Shown in pieces: positions 20,470 to 30,774 of a stretch of 64,000 bases of DNA. The notes beneath the pieces are model-generated. The model saw nothing but the letters and a program-made list of their open reading frames with translations, was not told where the DNA came from and searched no databases. This DNA comes from Desulfobulbus propionicus. GTDB taxonomy: Bacteria; Desulfobacterota; Desulfobulbia; Desulfobulbales; Desulfobulbaceae. The position numbers and the translations under genes were made by a program. The stretch's first letter is position 1. Every line of letters starts with the position of its first letter. Location: contig PDTD01000015.1 in the NCBI GenBank assembly GCA_002748755.1, positions 47,768 through 111,767 on the forward strand, read 5' to 3'.

Positions 20470-21678
20470 CTATTCATTTAGTGGATCTTTGACATAGGCT
20501 GATTCACGATACCGTTCAAAAGCCATGGCAAAGGTACGATACACGATGTGAGCGAATTTTGTATAAGGTAAGTACAAAAACAACATCATGATAGATACCA
20601 GATGCAGATAGTAGACAACATAACCCAGAGAGGGAATACCTGTCAGCCTGAGCACCTCAGCACCGAGACCCGTTGCCCCAACACTTGCAATTATCCAGAT
20701 CAGAAACCAGTCATAAAAGGTATTGGAGGCCTTGCCCTCAGCTTCCATTTTTGTACGATTCATCCACAGGATACCGATACCGACAAGCAGGGCAACAGCA
20801 GATACGTTGGCAAGCACCTTAAAAGGATTCCACATGGAAATTGGCCCATGCATAGAGGGAATAAATATTCCGATTACATCCTGGGTAAATGCCGAATATA
20901 TGGTTACGATAAACAAACCACAGAAGGAAAGGAGCAAGGGAAGATGCCCTCGAATCCTTGCATTGTTAGGACCGCATTCCTTAAATCGTTTGTGCTCAAA
21001 GATCTCCACAAGTGCCGGGTAGAGAAATTCTTTAACAAAAGTCCCTATTGTTGGTCTGTACTGTGCACTGGTGGCGACAAGATTTTCCTCCATTGTTTTC
21101 CACATGGTGGAGAGCCCTTTGTAGACGGAAAAGACAGCAATTACCACAGAAGTCAAAAAAATAAGGTCTATGAAAAGGACGTTTTTTGAAAGGTAACGAA
21201 AATCCCAATGGCCAAAAAAATGAGTGTAACCGACCTGGGAAAAATGCTCTTGCGTCGGAAAATGCATGCCTCCAGAAATGATCCACATCAGAAAAATAGT
21301 CAGCGAAGGAAGACCAATCAACATGGGGAGATTCTTGGCAGATGCACATAATTTTGCCAGACCGGCAGGCCAACCGTAATGCTGGTAGGCATAAGCCCTG
21401 ATGGCGCCCAAGACATCTCCAGGTTTTGCGCCTCTTGGACACATATCAGAACAGTCACCGCAATTGTGACAGAGAAACACATTGGGGTCGGCGATTAGCC
21501 GGTCTTTCAGGCCCCATTGGGCCAGTATCATTTCGCGGCGAGGAAAAGGGTTACCATCTTGGGACAGTGGGCAGGCAACTGAACAGGTAGCACATTGGTA
21601 GCACTGTTTCAGCGTGTCACCGCCAGCCTCCTTCATCGCTTTTATGAACTCTAAATCAGGTTGCACGTTCATAGACAT
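20470..21678 (-). CDS. qmoC: Quinone-interacting membrane-bound oxidoreductase subunit C (QmoC)
   Basis: Membrane subunit of the Qmo complex, which passes electrons from menaquinol toward APS reductase. The 402-residue product fuses an HdrC-like N-terminus with two [4Fe-4S] motifs (CYQCATCSVACP near residue 27, CHNCGDCSDMCP near 71) to a HdrE-like membrane domain with about six hydrophobic segments (for example LLLSFCGLFIVTIYSAF) for haem b and quinone. The start at 21678 follows an AGGAGG site by five bases. Last gene of qmoABC, ~120 bases after qmoB. Confidence 0.95.
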   Translation of the reverse strand: MSMNVQPDLEFIKAMKEAGGDTLKQCYQCATCSVACPLSQDGNPFPRREMILAQWGLKDRLIADPNVFLCHNCGDCSDMCPRGAKPGDVLGAIRAYAYQHYGWPAGLAKLCASAKNLPMLIGLPSLTIFLMWIISGGMHFPTQEHFSQVGYTHFFGHWDFRYLSKNVLFIDLIFLTSVVIAVFSVYKGLSTMWKTMEENLVATSAQYRPTIGTFVKEFLYPALVEIFEHKRFKECGPNNARIRGHLPLLLSFCGLFIVTIYSAFTQDVIGIFIPSMHGPISMWNPFKVLANVSAVALLVGIGILWMNRTKMEAEGKASNTFYDWFLIWIIASVGATGLGAEVLRLTGIPSLGYVVYYLHLVSIMMLFLYLPYTKFAHIVYRTFAMAFERYRESAYVKDPLNE

Positions 21679-21800
21679 TTTATCCTCCTGTCATACAATA
21701 TGAGATCGTTCATATTTCAAATTTATTGCAACATCACCAAACTCAAAGCCTGCTGCCATCCACTGCTGACAGCGGACGGCAATCTCATTAACAGGGAATC

Positions 21801-24065
21801 CTAGAAGCCTTTGAACGGATTTGGCCCCATCTCGATGATCTCTTCAACAAACTCATCAATGATCCCGGGAATTTTGTCGTAATCGGAAATGGCTATTTCC
21901 CGAACGCCACAACGCTCAGGTTCGAGCCCCAGAGAACCAAGGGTCTCCCCAATGTTTTCCATACGCCTGTTTGCGATCTCAGAGCCTTTTACAAAATGAC
22001 ACTGATAGTCGTCTCCGTACTTACAGCCAAGGAGCAAAGCACCGTCCATGCCCGAAGACATGGCATCCTTGATCCAGACCATATTCATGGATCCCAGGCA
22101 GCGCACAGGAATAAAACGAACCAGGGCGTTCATCTTGTTACGATGCATGCCGGACATATCTAATGCCGGATAGGCGTCGTTCTCGCAGACAAAGACAATA
22201 ATACGCAGTTTATCCTCGTCATCATCAGGCACGTCAACTGATTTGACCATTGAACCGATCATGTCAATAGAGTAATCGGCAAAGTTAATGATTCGCTCTG
22301 GGCAGGCCCCCATGCAGGTACCACACCGCCGACAACGGGTGGGGTTAGGCAATGGCGTACCTTTTTCGTCATCGTCGAGGGCGCCAAAGGGACACTCTTC
22401 CGTACACCGTTTACATTGCGTACAGCGGGAGAAGAAAAAATCAGGATAGGTTTGATCTCCTGATCGAGGGTGGACAGCGACCCCACGATTGGCGGACTCT
22501 ATGCACTGGATAGCTTTAAGCGCAGCACCGGTAGCGTCATCTATGGTTTCTTCCATGTTCTCTGCTTTACGGACACCGCCACAGGTGTAGATGCCGGTTC
22601 TCCTCGTCTCGTAAGGGAAACAGACAAAATGCGAATCCGCGTACCCATCAAACAGATCCAGATCCAGAAAAGCTGGCCCCTGACGGTAAGCCAGGTTAAT
22701 GGTTGGATTATCAGCTGTGGTTGGAACCATACCCGCAGCAAGAACAACCATATCGACATGGATGGCCAGATCTTCGCCCAGGAGACTGTTAGCAGCGGTT
22801 ACAATCAGACCAGAACCATTGGCTTCGACCTTGGTAACAGCGGCTTTCGTCATAAACACGCCATCTTTCGCCTGCATATTTTTATAAAAATGCTCGGCAT
22901 TCCCTGGTGTCCGCATATGCTGGTACAGGATGAAGGCCTGACCGGTTTCCGGGTTATCATCAACTACGTAGTTGGCTTGCTTTAAGGCCACCATGGAGGT
23001 GACAGAGTTACAGTAGGGGAAATCCTTGTCATCCTCTTTTCCCCCCGGACTCTGAACAAAGGCCACCTTAGCAGGAACCTTGCCCTTTTTGGCCAAAGCT
23101 TCAAATTCAGCATTGGTAACTACACCTTGCAGAGATCCGTACCCCAGGTGCTCATACTCTGAGACATCAGCAGGGCGCCAGCCGGTTGCCAGAACAACAG
23201 AACCATACATTTCTCCTTCTGGATTAATGTCGGTGTATTTTCGCATTCCCGCATTGGGGTCTTCCAGCTCACCTTTGTCGATTTTCTCCTGTTCATCAAC
23301 AGTCACGCGGGCGGGTGCATCCCATGGGGACTTGGTAGCCGCGTCTTTAAAGGAAACATTAAATTTACCAGGAGCACCGGAGATTCGTGCTACTTCGGTT
23401 TCCGTTCTAACGGTAATCTGGGGATCTGCCTGTACATCGGCAATCATTTGCTCAATACTTGGCTCCTGGAGCTCTCTGTACGGATAGGTAACAGGAAACA
23501 TTTTTCGCCAGCCGTTCGCCTTTCCACCGAGCTTGTCTAATTTCTCGACCAGCGTCACTTCGTAGCCTGCTTTAGAGGCCTCTCTGGCAGCCGTCAAGCC
23601 AGCAATCCCCCCACCCATGACCAGGATATTTTTGTGGAGGGTTTCCAGTTTGTACGGCTCAGGCTTTTCAGTCTTTTGAGCCCTGGTGACAGCCATACGA
23701 ACATAGTCCTCACCCAGTTCCTGAAAAAACTCTTTTTCCGTATCAGAAAAGGCTTCCCCATCCTCTGGCTCACCCACTGTCCATGCCACCTGCTCCCTCA
23801 GGTTACAACGAATCGTAAGAGTATCAGCCCCAAAGTTAAATTCGTCCTGCATTACCCGCGGGGAACAGCCGCAGACGATAATGGTGTTCACACCCTTTTC
23901 CTGTATATCCTGCTCAATGAGTGCGCGTCCCTCGGCCATACAGAGACGTCCATGGTCTATCATTTCGACCCCGGCTTCAGAAGCGACACTCTTTAAACCA
24001 TCAACATCAAGAACTTTGCCGACACCACAACCAGTACAGAGATAGGCTCCGTATACTTTATCCAT
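21801..24065 (-). CDS. qmoB: Qmo complex subunit B (HdrA/MvhD-like flavoprotein)
   Basis: Soluble flavin and iron-sulfur subunit of the Qmo complex. The 754-residue product begins with a CTGCGVGK cysteine motif and has an FAD Rossmann fold (VMGGGIAGLTAAREA, near residue 150). Two ferredoxin clusters follow at roughly 570 to 620 (CTQCKRCTEECP, CRRCGTCMGACP). An MvhD-like C-terminal domain includes RCLGSMN and CKYGDDYQCH. Fusion of HdrA-like and MvhD-like parts is the mark of QmoB. It follows qmoA by only 11 bases. Confidence 0.95.
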   Translation of the reverse strand: MDKVYGAYLCTGCGVGKVLDVDGLKSVASEAGVEMIDHGRLCMAEGRALIEQDIQEKGVNTIIVCGCSPRVMQDEFNFGADTLTIRCNLREQVAWTVGEPEDGEAFSDTEKEFFQELGEDYVRMAVTRAQKTEKPEPYKLETLHKNILVMGGGIAGLTAAREASKAGYEVTLVEKLDKLGGKANGWRKMFPVTYPYRELQEPSIEQMIADVQADPQITVRTETEVARISGAPGKFNVSFKDAATKSPWDAPARVTVDEQEKIDKGELEDPNAGMRKYTDINPEGEMYGSVVLATGWRPADVSEYEHLGYGSLQGVVTNAEFEALAKKGKVPAKVAFVQSPGGKEDDKDFPYCNSVTSMVALKQANYVVDDNPETGQAFILYQHMRTPGNAEHFYKNMQAKDGVFMTKAAVTKVEANGSGLIVTAANSLLGEDLAIHVDMVVLAAGMVPTTADNPTINLAYRQGPAFLDLDLFDGYADSHFVCFPYETRRTGIYTCGGVRKAENMEETIDDATGAALKAIQCIESANRGVAVHPRSGDQTYPDFFFSRCTQCKRCTEECPFGALDDDEKGTPLPNPTRCRRCGTCMGACPERIINFADYSIDMIGSMVKSVDVPDDDEDKLRIIVFVCENDAYPALDMSGMHRNKMNALVRFIPVRCLGSMNMVWIKDAMSSGMDGALLLGCKYGDDYQCHFVKGSEIANRRMENIGETLGSLGLEPERCGVREIAISDYDKIPGIIDEFVEEIIEMGPNPFKGF

Positions 24066-24076
24066 TGTCTTACCTC

Positions 24077-25339
24077 CTACCGTCGTCCAATCTGGATTGC
24101 TTTGAGGGCTGCCGCTGTAGAAGACTGCCCACTGGTATAGACATCAACAGCAGCTTTAGCACATCCAGCTGAAATCATACCTTTTTCAGGCTCGGAAACA
24201 ATAAAACCGTTGCCATCCACGGTCAATCCGTACTGGGTGGCCAACGCGCCAATGGCGGGTTTCATGCCCGTTGCCAAAACGCAGAGATCCACTTTCTGGT
24301 TGACCTTGTTTCCAGTCAGGGTGTCCTCAGCCACGACTGTCACCCCGCCATCATCTTCTGCTACGATATCGGCGACTTTTCCCTTAATAAAGGTAGTGTT
24401 TTCATCATCCATGAATTTTGCCCGAAAACTTTCATATTTTCCAGGTGTTCTCAAATCAATATAAAAAACATAGACCTTTGCTTCAGGATACTGCTCACGG
24501 ATGTAGGAAATCTGCTTAAATGTTGCCATACAACAGATATAGGAGCAGTGCTCCATATGATTTTCATCCCTTGATCCCGCACATTGGACAAATGCAAAGG
24601 ATTCTGGTTTCTTATCATCACCGGGACGCAGAATAACTCCTTTTGTAGGACCGTTTGGTGCGGCCAACCGTTCCATCATCATATTGGTGACAATCGCCGA
24701 TGAAGAGGAGGATTTAAGGTTTTCAATTTTTTCGGCATCATACGGATCCCAACCAGTGGCCCAGATAATGGAGCTGACATGCAGCGTGAACACTTCCGGC
24801 TGCATGGTCAAATCCACACAACCCTGCCCATATTCACAGGCAGCTTGCATGGCAGCGAGACTTTCTTCGGAAAGAGCATCCTTGTCAGCTACAAAACGCT
24901 GGGGAAAGGCCATCTCATGAGGAATATACAGGGCCTTGATCTTATCCATTCCAAAATTAAACGGATTGTCAATCAGATCCTTGCAGGCCTCAACACAAGC
25001 AGTACAGGCCCTACCGTTGGCTTTGACATACCTGGGAGTCGTTTCCAGTTCGACGCGGTAATCCCCGGGTTCACCAGATATTGTCTTGACTGTTGTCAGG
25101 GTATAGGTCCTGATTTTCCGATTCTCCTTAATGCGTTTAAAGTTAATTTCAAGCCCGCACGTTGGAGGACAAAGTTTTGGAAAATATTGATTTAATTGCG
25201 CAACTCTCCCGCCAAAGTATGGATTTTTATCGATAAGAAAAACATCCCTACCGACTTCCGCAGCTTCAAGGGCAGCTGTAAGGCCGCTTATACCGCCGCC
25301 TACAACCAGAACTGCACCATTTCCTGCAGTATCATTCAT
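24077..25339 (-). CDS. qmoA: Qmo complex subunit A (HdrA-like flavoprotein)
   Basis: Flavoprotein subunit of the Qmo complex. The 420-residue product opens with an FAD fold (LVVGGGISGLTAALEAAEVG), then the cysteine motif LCPPTCGLE, and CTACVEACKDL near residue 110. A second dinucleotide-binding stretch and a C-terminal SAGCAKAAVDVYTSG segment follow. It is first of three packed qmo genes. A terminator separates it from aprA, so it is expressed either by read-through or from a promoter of its own that I could not pinpoint in the 120-base gap. Confidence 0.95.
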   Translation of the reverse strand: MNDTAGNGAVLVVGGGISGLTAALEAAEVGRDVFLIDKNPYFGGRVAQLNQYFPKLCPPTCGLEINFKRIKENRKIRTYTLTTVKTISGEPGDYRVELETTPRYVKANGRACTACVEACKDLIDNPFNFGMDKIKALYIPHEMAFPQRFVADKDALSEESLAAMQAACEYGQGCVDLTMQPEVFTLHVSSIIWATGWDPYDAEKIENLKSSSSSAIVTNMMMERLAAPNGPTKGVILRPGDDKKPESFAFVQCAGSRDENHMEHCSYICCMATFKQISYIREQYPEAKVYVFYIDLRTPGKYESFRAKFMDDENTTFIKGKVADIVAEDDGGVTVVAEDTLTGNKVNQKVDLCVLATGMKPAIGALATQYGLTVDGNGFIVSEPEKGMISAGCAKAAVDVYTSGQSSTAAALKAIQIGRR

Positions 25340-25456
25340 GCCAAACCTCCATTACCTCTGTATTGAATTTGATGAAAGGTGCTTTCTATTTCAATTGATC
25401 CAAAGAGAAGGATTACCTCATCTTCTGTCTCAACTCAAACAGAAATGCCAATGCAT

Positions 25457-25496
25457 ACAAAAAATCTCCAGACCCCTCTAAGGAGTCTGGAGATTA
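25457..25496 (-). terminator. Intrinsic terminator after aprA
   Basis: Inverted repeat AATCTCCAGAC / GTCTGGAGATT with a short loop that itself pairs partly (CCT / AGG), followed on the minus strand by TTTTTTG. It lies 30 bases after aprA, so aprBA mRNA probably outnumbers qmoABC mRNA. Confidence 0.8.
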
Positions 25497-25525
25497 CCTA
25501 TCATACGCTCAATATCGATTGACTG

Positions 25526-27541
25526 TTAGATCCAAGGATCGGTCTCAATGATATTAAGACACTCAACCTTTTCGCACGTCCATTCTTTGGTCTCTGGATC
25601 AAAGGTGGAGTTAACAAATGCTTTCCAATTTTCGTCATCGCAGGTCGGATAGTCTGAACGATAGTAGAAGCCGGGATAACGGGATTCTTTCCGGAACTCA
25701 ATGTGGCGAATATGAGTTTCAACACACCAGATACGGTGATAATTCTCCCAGGCACGCATCAGTTCATGGAGATCACCCGCAGCCATAAGCTCGGCATCTT
25801 CACGCAGCATTTTAAGAAGATCCAGGCAGATGTTCAGCAGTTTACCAGAGGTCATATAGTAGGTAGCAACACCACCACCGTATTCGTCGGTGGCTTTCAT
25901 CAGACGCATCATCATACCTGCAGGCTTGCAGTAGTTAGGGTTAACGTCTGCTGCAGTGGTAGCACCGACATGCTCATGGTACCGTTTGACAGGTGCGTAA
26001 ATTTCGTCAGCCAGCTCTTGCGCTGTTTGGGCCAATTCAGGCTGAAAATCTGCATTGTCACGGCAGTACTTGACCATCTGCTTGGCACAGATACGGCCTT
26101 CAGCATGGGATCCAGAGGAGAACTTATGACCAGAAGCACCAACACCATCACCACCTGTAAACAGGCCGTTAACAGTGGTCATACGGTTGTAGCCCCACTT
26201 GTACTGATGCGAACGAGGTCCGTCTACAGATGGCACCCAGTCTTCTTCAGGACCAGAAGTCCAGATACCGCAACAACCGGAGTGAGAGCCAAGCATGTAA
26301 GGTTCGGTGGGCATGATTTCAGAACCTACCTTTTCAGGCTCAATATTCATACCAGCCCAGAGACCAGCCTGACCAACGGACATATCGAGAAAGTCTTCCC
26401 ATGCCTCTGACTCAAGATGTTTCCAGAACTTCTTAATCTTCTTCTCATCCATACCAGATGCCCGGCGCTCATCAAGAAAAGCATTCAGAGCAACGTCAGT
26501 GGCCATGTAGATGGGACCGCGACCAGCTTTGAGTTCTTCAATCATCAAGTGGTTACGAAGACAGGTTGGGGTAACCGGAGACTGACCATACGGCATGAAT
26601 TTTGCCAGTTCATCCTTAACCGCGTCTGTATTCGCGTAGAACTCACCAAGACCGTTGGAAACTTTTGCTTTAAACAGAAGGAACCATGCACCAACCGGTC
26701 CGTAACCATCTTTAAAACGGGCTGGGGTGAAACGATTTTCCATCATGGTCAGGGTAGCACCAACCTGCGCACACATGGTGTAGGTGGAGCCAGCGTTCCA
26801 TACAGGATACCAAGCACGGCCTTTTCCTTCACCGGTTGAACGTGGGCGGAAAATGTTTACCGCGCCACCACAGGCAACCATTGCAGCCTTACACTTGTAG
26901 ACATGTACTTTGTTCTCACGGGTGGAGAAACCTACCGCACCAGCAATGGTGTTCTCTCGGTTCTTGTCAAGGAGCATCTTAACGATAAAGACACGTTCAT
27001 GAACATTTTCTTCACCAAGAGCTTTCTTGGCAGGCTCAGCCACGATACATTTGTAGGACTCACCATTGATCATTATCTGCCATTTACCGGTACGTACGGG
27101 TTGTCCACCCTCACGCAGGGTCGGGGCAGGCTTGGAGCCGTCAAGGTTTTCACCATCAGCATCCTTTTTCCAGACAGGCAGACCCCATTCTTCAAACAGC
27201 TTAACAGACTCATCAACGTGGCGACCGAGATCATAGATGAGGTCTTCGCGGACAACACCCATGAGGTCGTTACGTACCATTTTTACGTAATCTTCTATGG
27301 CGTTTTCGCCAATATAGGTGTTAATCGCAGAAAGCCCCTGAGCTACAGCACCTGAACGCTCAAGAGAGGCCTTATCAACGAGGGTGATTTTCATACCCTC
27401 TGGGGCCCATTTACCAATTTCAAATGCAGCACCGCAGGCAGCCATACCGCCGCCAACGATCAATACATCACACTCATGCTCAACAACTTCCGGATCCACT
27501 ACAGCTTCGAGTTCGCCCAGCGGTTTGTTTGGTAATGCCAT
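25526..27541 (-). CDS. aprA: Adenylylsulfate reductase subunit alpha
   Basis: FAD subunit of dissimilatory APS reductase; reduces APS to sulfite and AMP in the cytoplasm. The 671-residue product carries the flavin fold (VLIVGGGMAACGAAFEIGK), the succinate-dehydrogenase-like AQGLSAINTYIGEN loop and the family segments PVWNAGSTYTMCAQVGATL and LGSHSGCCGIWTSGPEEDW. The length is standard for SRB-type AprA. It lies 57 bases after aprB. Which AprA clade (sulfate-reducing or sulfur-oxidising) it belongs to needs a tree; the linked qmoABC favours the reductive type. Confidence 0.97.
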   Translation of the reverse strand: MALPNKPLGELEAVVDPEVVEHECDVLIVGGGMAACGAAFEIGKWAPEGMKITLVDKASLERSGAVAQGLSAINTYIGENAIEDYVKMVRNDLMGVVREDLIYDLGRHVDESVKLFEEWGLPVWKKDADGENLDGSKPAPTLREGGQPVRTGKWQIMINGESYKCIVAEPAKKALGEENVHERVFIVKMLLDKNRENTIAGAVGFSTRENKVHVYKCKAAMVACGGAVNIFRPRSTGEGKGRAWYPVWNAGSTYTMCAQVGATLTMMENRFTPARFKDGYGPVGAWFLLFKAKVSNGLGEFYANTDAVKDELAKFMPYGQSPVTPTCLRNHLMIEELKAGRGPIYMATDVALNAFLDERRASGMDEKKIKKFWKHLESEAWEDFLDMSVGQAGLWAGMNIEPEKVGSEIMPTEPYMLGSHSGCCGIWTSGPEEDWVPSVDGPRSHQYKWGYNRMTTVNGLFTGGDGVGASGHKFSSGSHAEGRICAKQMVKYCRDNADFQPELAQTAQELADEIYAPVKRYHEHVGATTAADVNPNYCKPAGMMMRLMKATDEYGGGVATYYMTSGKLLNICLDLLKMLREDAELMAAGDLHELMRAWENYHRIWCVETHIRHIEFRKESRYPGFYYRSDYPTCDDENWKAFVNSTFDPETKEWTCEKVECLNIIETDPWI

Positions 27542-27598
27542 ATTTCTTATCTCCTAATAATTTAATAGCGTTATCAATGCAGCCTCTCCCAAGCCCGC

Positions 27599-28024
27599 TT
27601 AGGCGAGTTTGGTGGGTGTGGGCAATTCACTCTCCAGCAGCAGACACTCGTCGTCAAGATTTGCGCCTTTCTCACCGGGATACTCATTGGCAGCACCTTC
27701 CGCAGTTGTCCGAATCGGGAATTTAAAGCGCTTCATATTGCCATTACGGAATTTAACCGTCCACATGATAGAGTCTGAAGACCGCATCGGATGCACCTGA
27801 CCGCCCATGGGCACGAAGTCATCATACCCACGAACAAAGATTGCACCCTGAGGACAAATTTTGACACAAGAGTAGCACTCCCAGCATGCATCCGGCTCCT
27901 GATTGTACGCTCTCATCTCCTCAATATTGAGCACCATGAGATCGTTAGGACAGATGTACATGCAGGCAGTCTTATCGCCACCCTTGCAACCATCACATTT
28001 TGAAGGATCTACGTAACTTGGCAT
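27599..28024 (-). CDS. aprB: Adenylylsulfate reductase subunit beta
   Basis: Iron-sulfur subunit that feeds electrons to AprA. The 141-residue product has two [4Fe-4S] motifs, the first with the AprB-specific insertion (CDGCKGGDKTACMYICP) and the second standard (CWECYSCVKICP). The long C-terminal tail that wraps AprA follows (MKRFKFPIRTTAEGAANEYP). First gene of aprBA, preceded by a 550-base upstream region with a candidate promoter. Confidence 0.97.
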   Translation of the reverse strand: MPSYVDPSKCDGCKGGDKTACMYICPNDLMVLNIEEMRAYNQEPDACWECYSCVKICPQGAIFVRGYDDFVPMGGQVHPMRSSDSIMWTVKFRNGNMKRFKFPIRTTAEGAANEYPGEKGANLDDECLLLESELPTPTKLA

Positions 28025-28572
28025 TAAACTACCTCCTCACTTGGTTTTTCCTTTTGGTCTCACAAAAAAAGGGGACCAATTACCTCTAGCTTCTTGTTGC
28101 TCAGAAAAACAAACGTATTTACTCACAACTCATCCGTTTTCCACCTTAGCTGCAACCGTTACATTATGCTCGGTACGTAGCAGATAGACCCGAAGCAAAA
28201 AAATGAACAGTCACTCATTATGGTGAAAGAATGATTTAATTTGTTGCCCTGTCATTGTCAAGAAAAATCGTCAAATCAAGGCTGAACAGCGAAATTTAAC
28301 AAAAGTATCAGAAAAATGGATACATGCTGATATCTCTCTTTCCCTTCATCTCTTTTTTCTGATTTTTTTTCAGAAAAAAGATCATTTTCAAAAAAAGGGC
28401 AATGGATCAGCCAAAAGTTCAGCCTCGCAAAACACACAGGCCCATCGAAAACCAGGTATTCTTGTCGGACTCTCCCCCTCAAGGTTCCGACACCCGTCTT
28501 GTTTGTGACCTGGGTGATTGTTGGCTGAAGTACCCATGGGTGACCTGCAAAGAAAAAGCTGACTTGGTAGGT
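28025..28572. other. Gene-free upstream region of aprBA
   Basis: About 550 bases between aprB and ftsK. Apart from the candidate promoter at 28233-28261 I see no gene; the longest open frame (28276-28482, minus) has no family-like sequence and poor start context. Promoter and leader of the highly expressed apr operon are the expected content. Confidence 0.5.
28233..28261 (-). promoter_or_regulatory. Candidate promoter of aprBA
   Basis: Minus strand TTGACA (28256-28261), 17-base spacer, TAAATC (28233-28238). The -35 is perfect, the -10 matches at four of six. It would give a leader of about 200 bases ahead of aprB. Confidence 0.45.
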
Positions 28573-30774
28573 TTATGAACTCAGGTTATAGTCCGACCGC
28601 ACCAAGACTTCCCGCGGACGCGAACCGTCAGCAGGTCCTACGATACCTTCTCGTTCCATGGTTTCAATCATCCGTGCCGCCCGATTGTACCCCACACGCA
28701 GCCGCCTCTGCACCATAGAGATGGAGGCCTGCCCTGTTTCCGTTACCACTGCCACGGCCTCATCATACTTTTCATCGTGTTGTTCTCCATCATCGACGTC
28801 ATCCCCCGATTCCTCTTCCACACTTTCCAGGACGGATTCGTCATAATTAGCAGAGCCTTGCTGTTTTAAAAAGTCGATAATCCGCTCGGTTTCCTGTTCT
28901 GAAATGAAGGCCCCATGGATGCGCTGCAGTTTTGCCGCACCTGGGGGCAGAAAAAGCATATCCCCCATACCGAGCAGATGTTCTGCACCCGATCCGTCCA
29001 GGACAGTCCTCGAGTCGACCCTGGAGGAAACTTTGAACGAAATCCGGGTGGGGAAGTTGGCCTTGATCAGGCCTGTGAGGACATCCACTGACGGCCTCTG
29101 AGTGGCCAACACGATATGCATCCCTGCGGCCCTGGCCATCTGCGCCAGTCTGGCTATGGAGGTCTCCACATCCTTTGAGGCCACCATCATCAGGTCGGCA
29201 AGCTCATCAACGATGATGACGATATAGGGCAATTTTTCCTCTGCAATACTATTGTATGAGGCAAAGGACTTAACCCTGCTTTCCTCAAGCAGTTTATAAC
29301 GCCGTTCCATTTCACGTACTGCCCAGATAAGAGCTCGGGAAGCCATTTTCGCCTCGACAACAACAGGATGCAGCAGGTGGGGAATGTCATCATAGGCCGA
29401 GAGTTCGATCCGTTTCGGATCTATCATCAACATGCGGACTTCATCCGGTGTGGCCCGGAAAAGAATCGAGGCAATAAAAGCATTGATCGCCACCGATTTT
29501 CCTGCACCCGTGGCCCCGGCAATGAGCAAATGGGGCATCTGTGCGAGATCCGCAACCACAGGCCGACCAATGACATCAAACCCCAGAGCAAGACAAAGTT
29601 TGGACTTGGAATTCTTGTACTCTTTGGAAAGCAATATATCCTTCAGGTATACAGTTTTTCTTTTAGGGTTGGGGATCTCTATACCCAAAGCAGCCTTCCC
29701 CGGTATGGAGCCAACAATACGCACCCGGTCGACCTTTATAACCATGGCCAGGTCATCGGCCAGGGAAACGACCTTGTTGATCTTTACGCCGGGTGCGGGC
29801 GCATACTCATAGGTCGTTACCACTGGTCCAGGAGATATGCCCGAGACAACGCCCTGAACTCCGAAATCCAGCAGCTTGTCGGTCAATATCTGACTTGTCT
29901 GCATATAATGTTCCCTGCTGACTTCGATGGCATCCCTGACATTCTGGTCCAACAGTCGTATGGTTGGCAGGCGGTATGTACCAAACTTGGTGGGCTTAAT
30001 GAAAAAGTTCGTTTCTTCTTCAGGCTCTGAGCGGACAGGCTCACGGACAACAGGTTCATGAACCAGGGACTGTGATACAGAGGGGTGAGAAGTGAGTTCT
30101 CCTGCTTTTTTTCCCTTCGTTCCTGATACCAACGTACAAGCCGGTACCGGCAATGCCTCATCACCCTTTCCTTGTTTTTCAGTCAAGAACAGTCGCTGTA
30201 TTCCTCTGCCCAACGAACCAAAACAAGCCGCAACTGTAGTCTGGATCAAATGCAAGGTTGTTAGCAAGGAAAACCTAACAGTGGCCATCAAAGAAAACAC
30301 GAGAACAAGTACAAGGAGCATTATCGAACCGACACTGCCAAAAGTACCGTTCAATACACGCCAGATCGTGGCGCCCAGATACCCCCCTGCAGTACTGTAT
30401 GCAGAAGGCAGTGCGGCATGCTTGCCCCCCCCTAAAAGGCCGGCAGAAGAAATCAGAATCCCGCTGATCCCCGGTACAACCCATGGCAAGCGGCGAAGAG
30501 ACACCCAGGTGAAAAAGAAATGTATCGCACTATACAACAGGATCACCGCAGGTATAAACGCAGCCAATCCGAAAATTGAGAACAGGTAATGGGCCACAAA
30601 AAAACCAAATGATCCGCACCAGTTGGCCGCAGGTTCCTGCAGTCCGTTTTCATACAACAACAAAGGCAGCAGGTAGCTTATCAAGCTTAACAGAAGGAAA
30701 ACAGAAACAAAAAGAAACAACAGACCAACTGTTTCCTGCACATGCCTGGAGGGATGTCCTTGTGATTGTGTCAT
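28573..30774 (-). CDS. ftsK: DNA translocase FtsK/SpoIIIE
   Basis: Septal ATPase that pumps chromosome dimers apart and links segregation to division. I start at the ATG at 30774 (MTQSQGHPSRHVQETVGLLF, 733 residues); the open frame runs 74 codons further up, but that extension is not family-like. N-terminal region: about four membrane segments (LLFLFVSVFLLLSLISYLLP and others). C-terminal motor: GATGAGKS (Walker A) and YIVIIVDELADLMM (Walker B). End: winged-helix gamma domain (SMVQRRLRVGYNRAARMIET) that reads KOPS-type sites. Confidence 0.95.
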   Translation of the reverse strand: MTQSQGHPSRHVQETVGLLFLFVSVFLLLSLISYLLPLLLYENGLQEPAANWCGSFGFFVAHYLFSIFGLAAFIPAVILLYSAIHFFFTWVSLRRLPWVVPGISGILISSAGLLGGGKHAALPSAYSTAGGYLGATIWRVLNGTFGSVGSIMLLVLVLVFSLMATVRFSLLTTLHLIQTTVAACFGSLGRGIQRLFLTEKQGKGDEALPVPACTLVSGTKGKKAGELTSHPSVSQSLVHEPVVREPVRSEPEEETNFFIKPTKFGTYRLPTIRLLDQNVRDAIEVSREHYMQTSQILTDKLLDFGVQGVVSGISPGPVVTTYEYAPAPGVKINKVVSLADDLAMVIKVDRVRIVGSIPGKAALGIEIPNPKRKTVYLKDILLSKEYKNSKSKLCLALGFDVIGRPVVADLAQMPHLLIAGATGAGKSVAINAFIASILFRATPDEVRMLMIDPKRIELSAYDDIPHLLHPVVVEAKMASRALIWAVREMERRYKLLEESRVKSFASYNSIAEEKLPYIVIIVDELADLMMVASKDVETSIARLAQMARAAGMHIVLATQRPSVDVLTGLIKANFPTRISFKVSSRVDSRTVLDGSGAEHLLGMGDMLFLPPGAAKLQRIHGAFISEQETERIIDFLKQQGSANYDESVLESVEEESGDDVDDGEQHDEKYDEAVAVVTETGQASISMVQRRLRVGYNRAARMIETMEREGIVGPADGSRPREVLVRSDYNLSS

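Noticed and set aside
25703-26410. Plus-strand frame of 235 codons
   Set aside because: Antisense to aprA, whose reading is certain.
28276-28482. 68-codon minus frame upstream of aprB
   Set aside because: No ribosome binding site, low-complexity composition and no similarity; the region is better read as regulatory.
29368-30030. Plus-strand frame of 220 codons
   Set aside because: Lies wholly inside ftsK on the opposite strand; a coding shadow.
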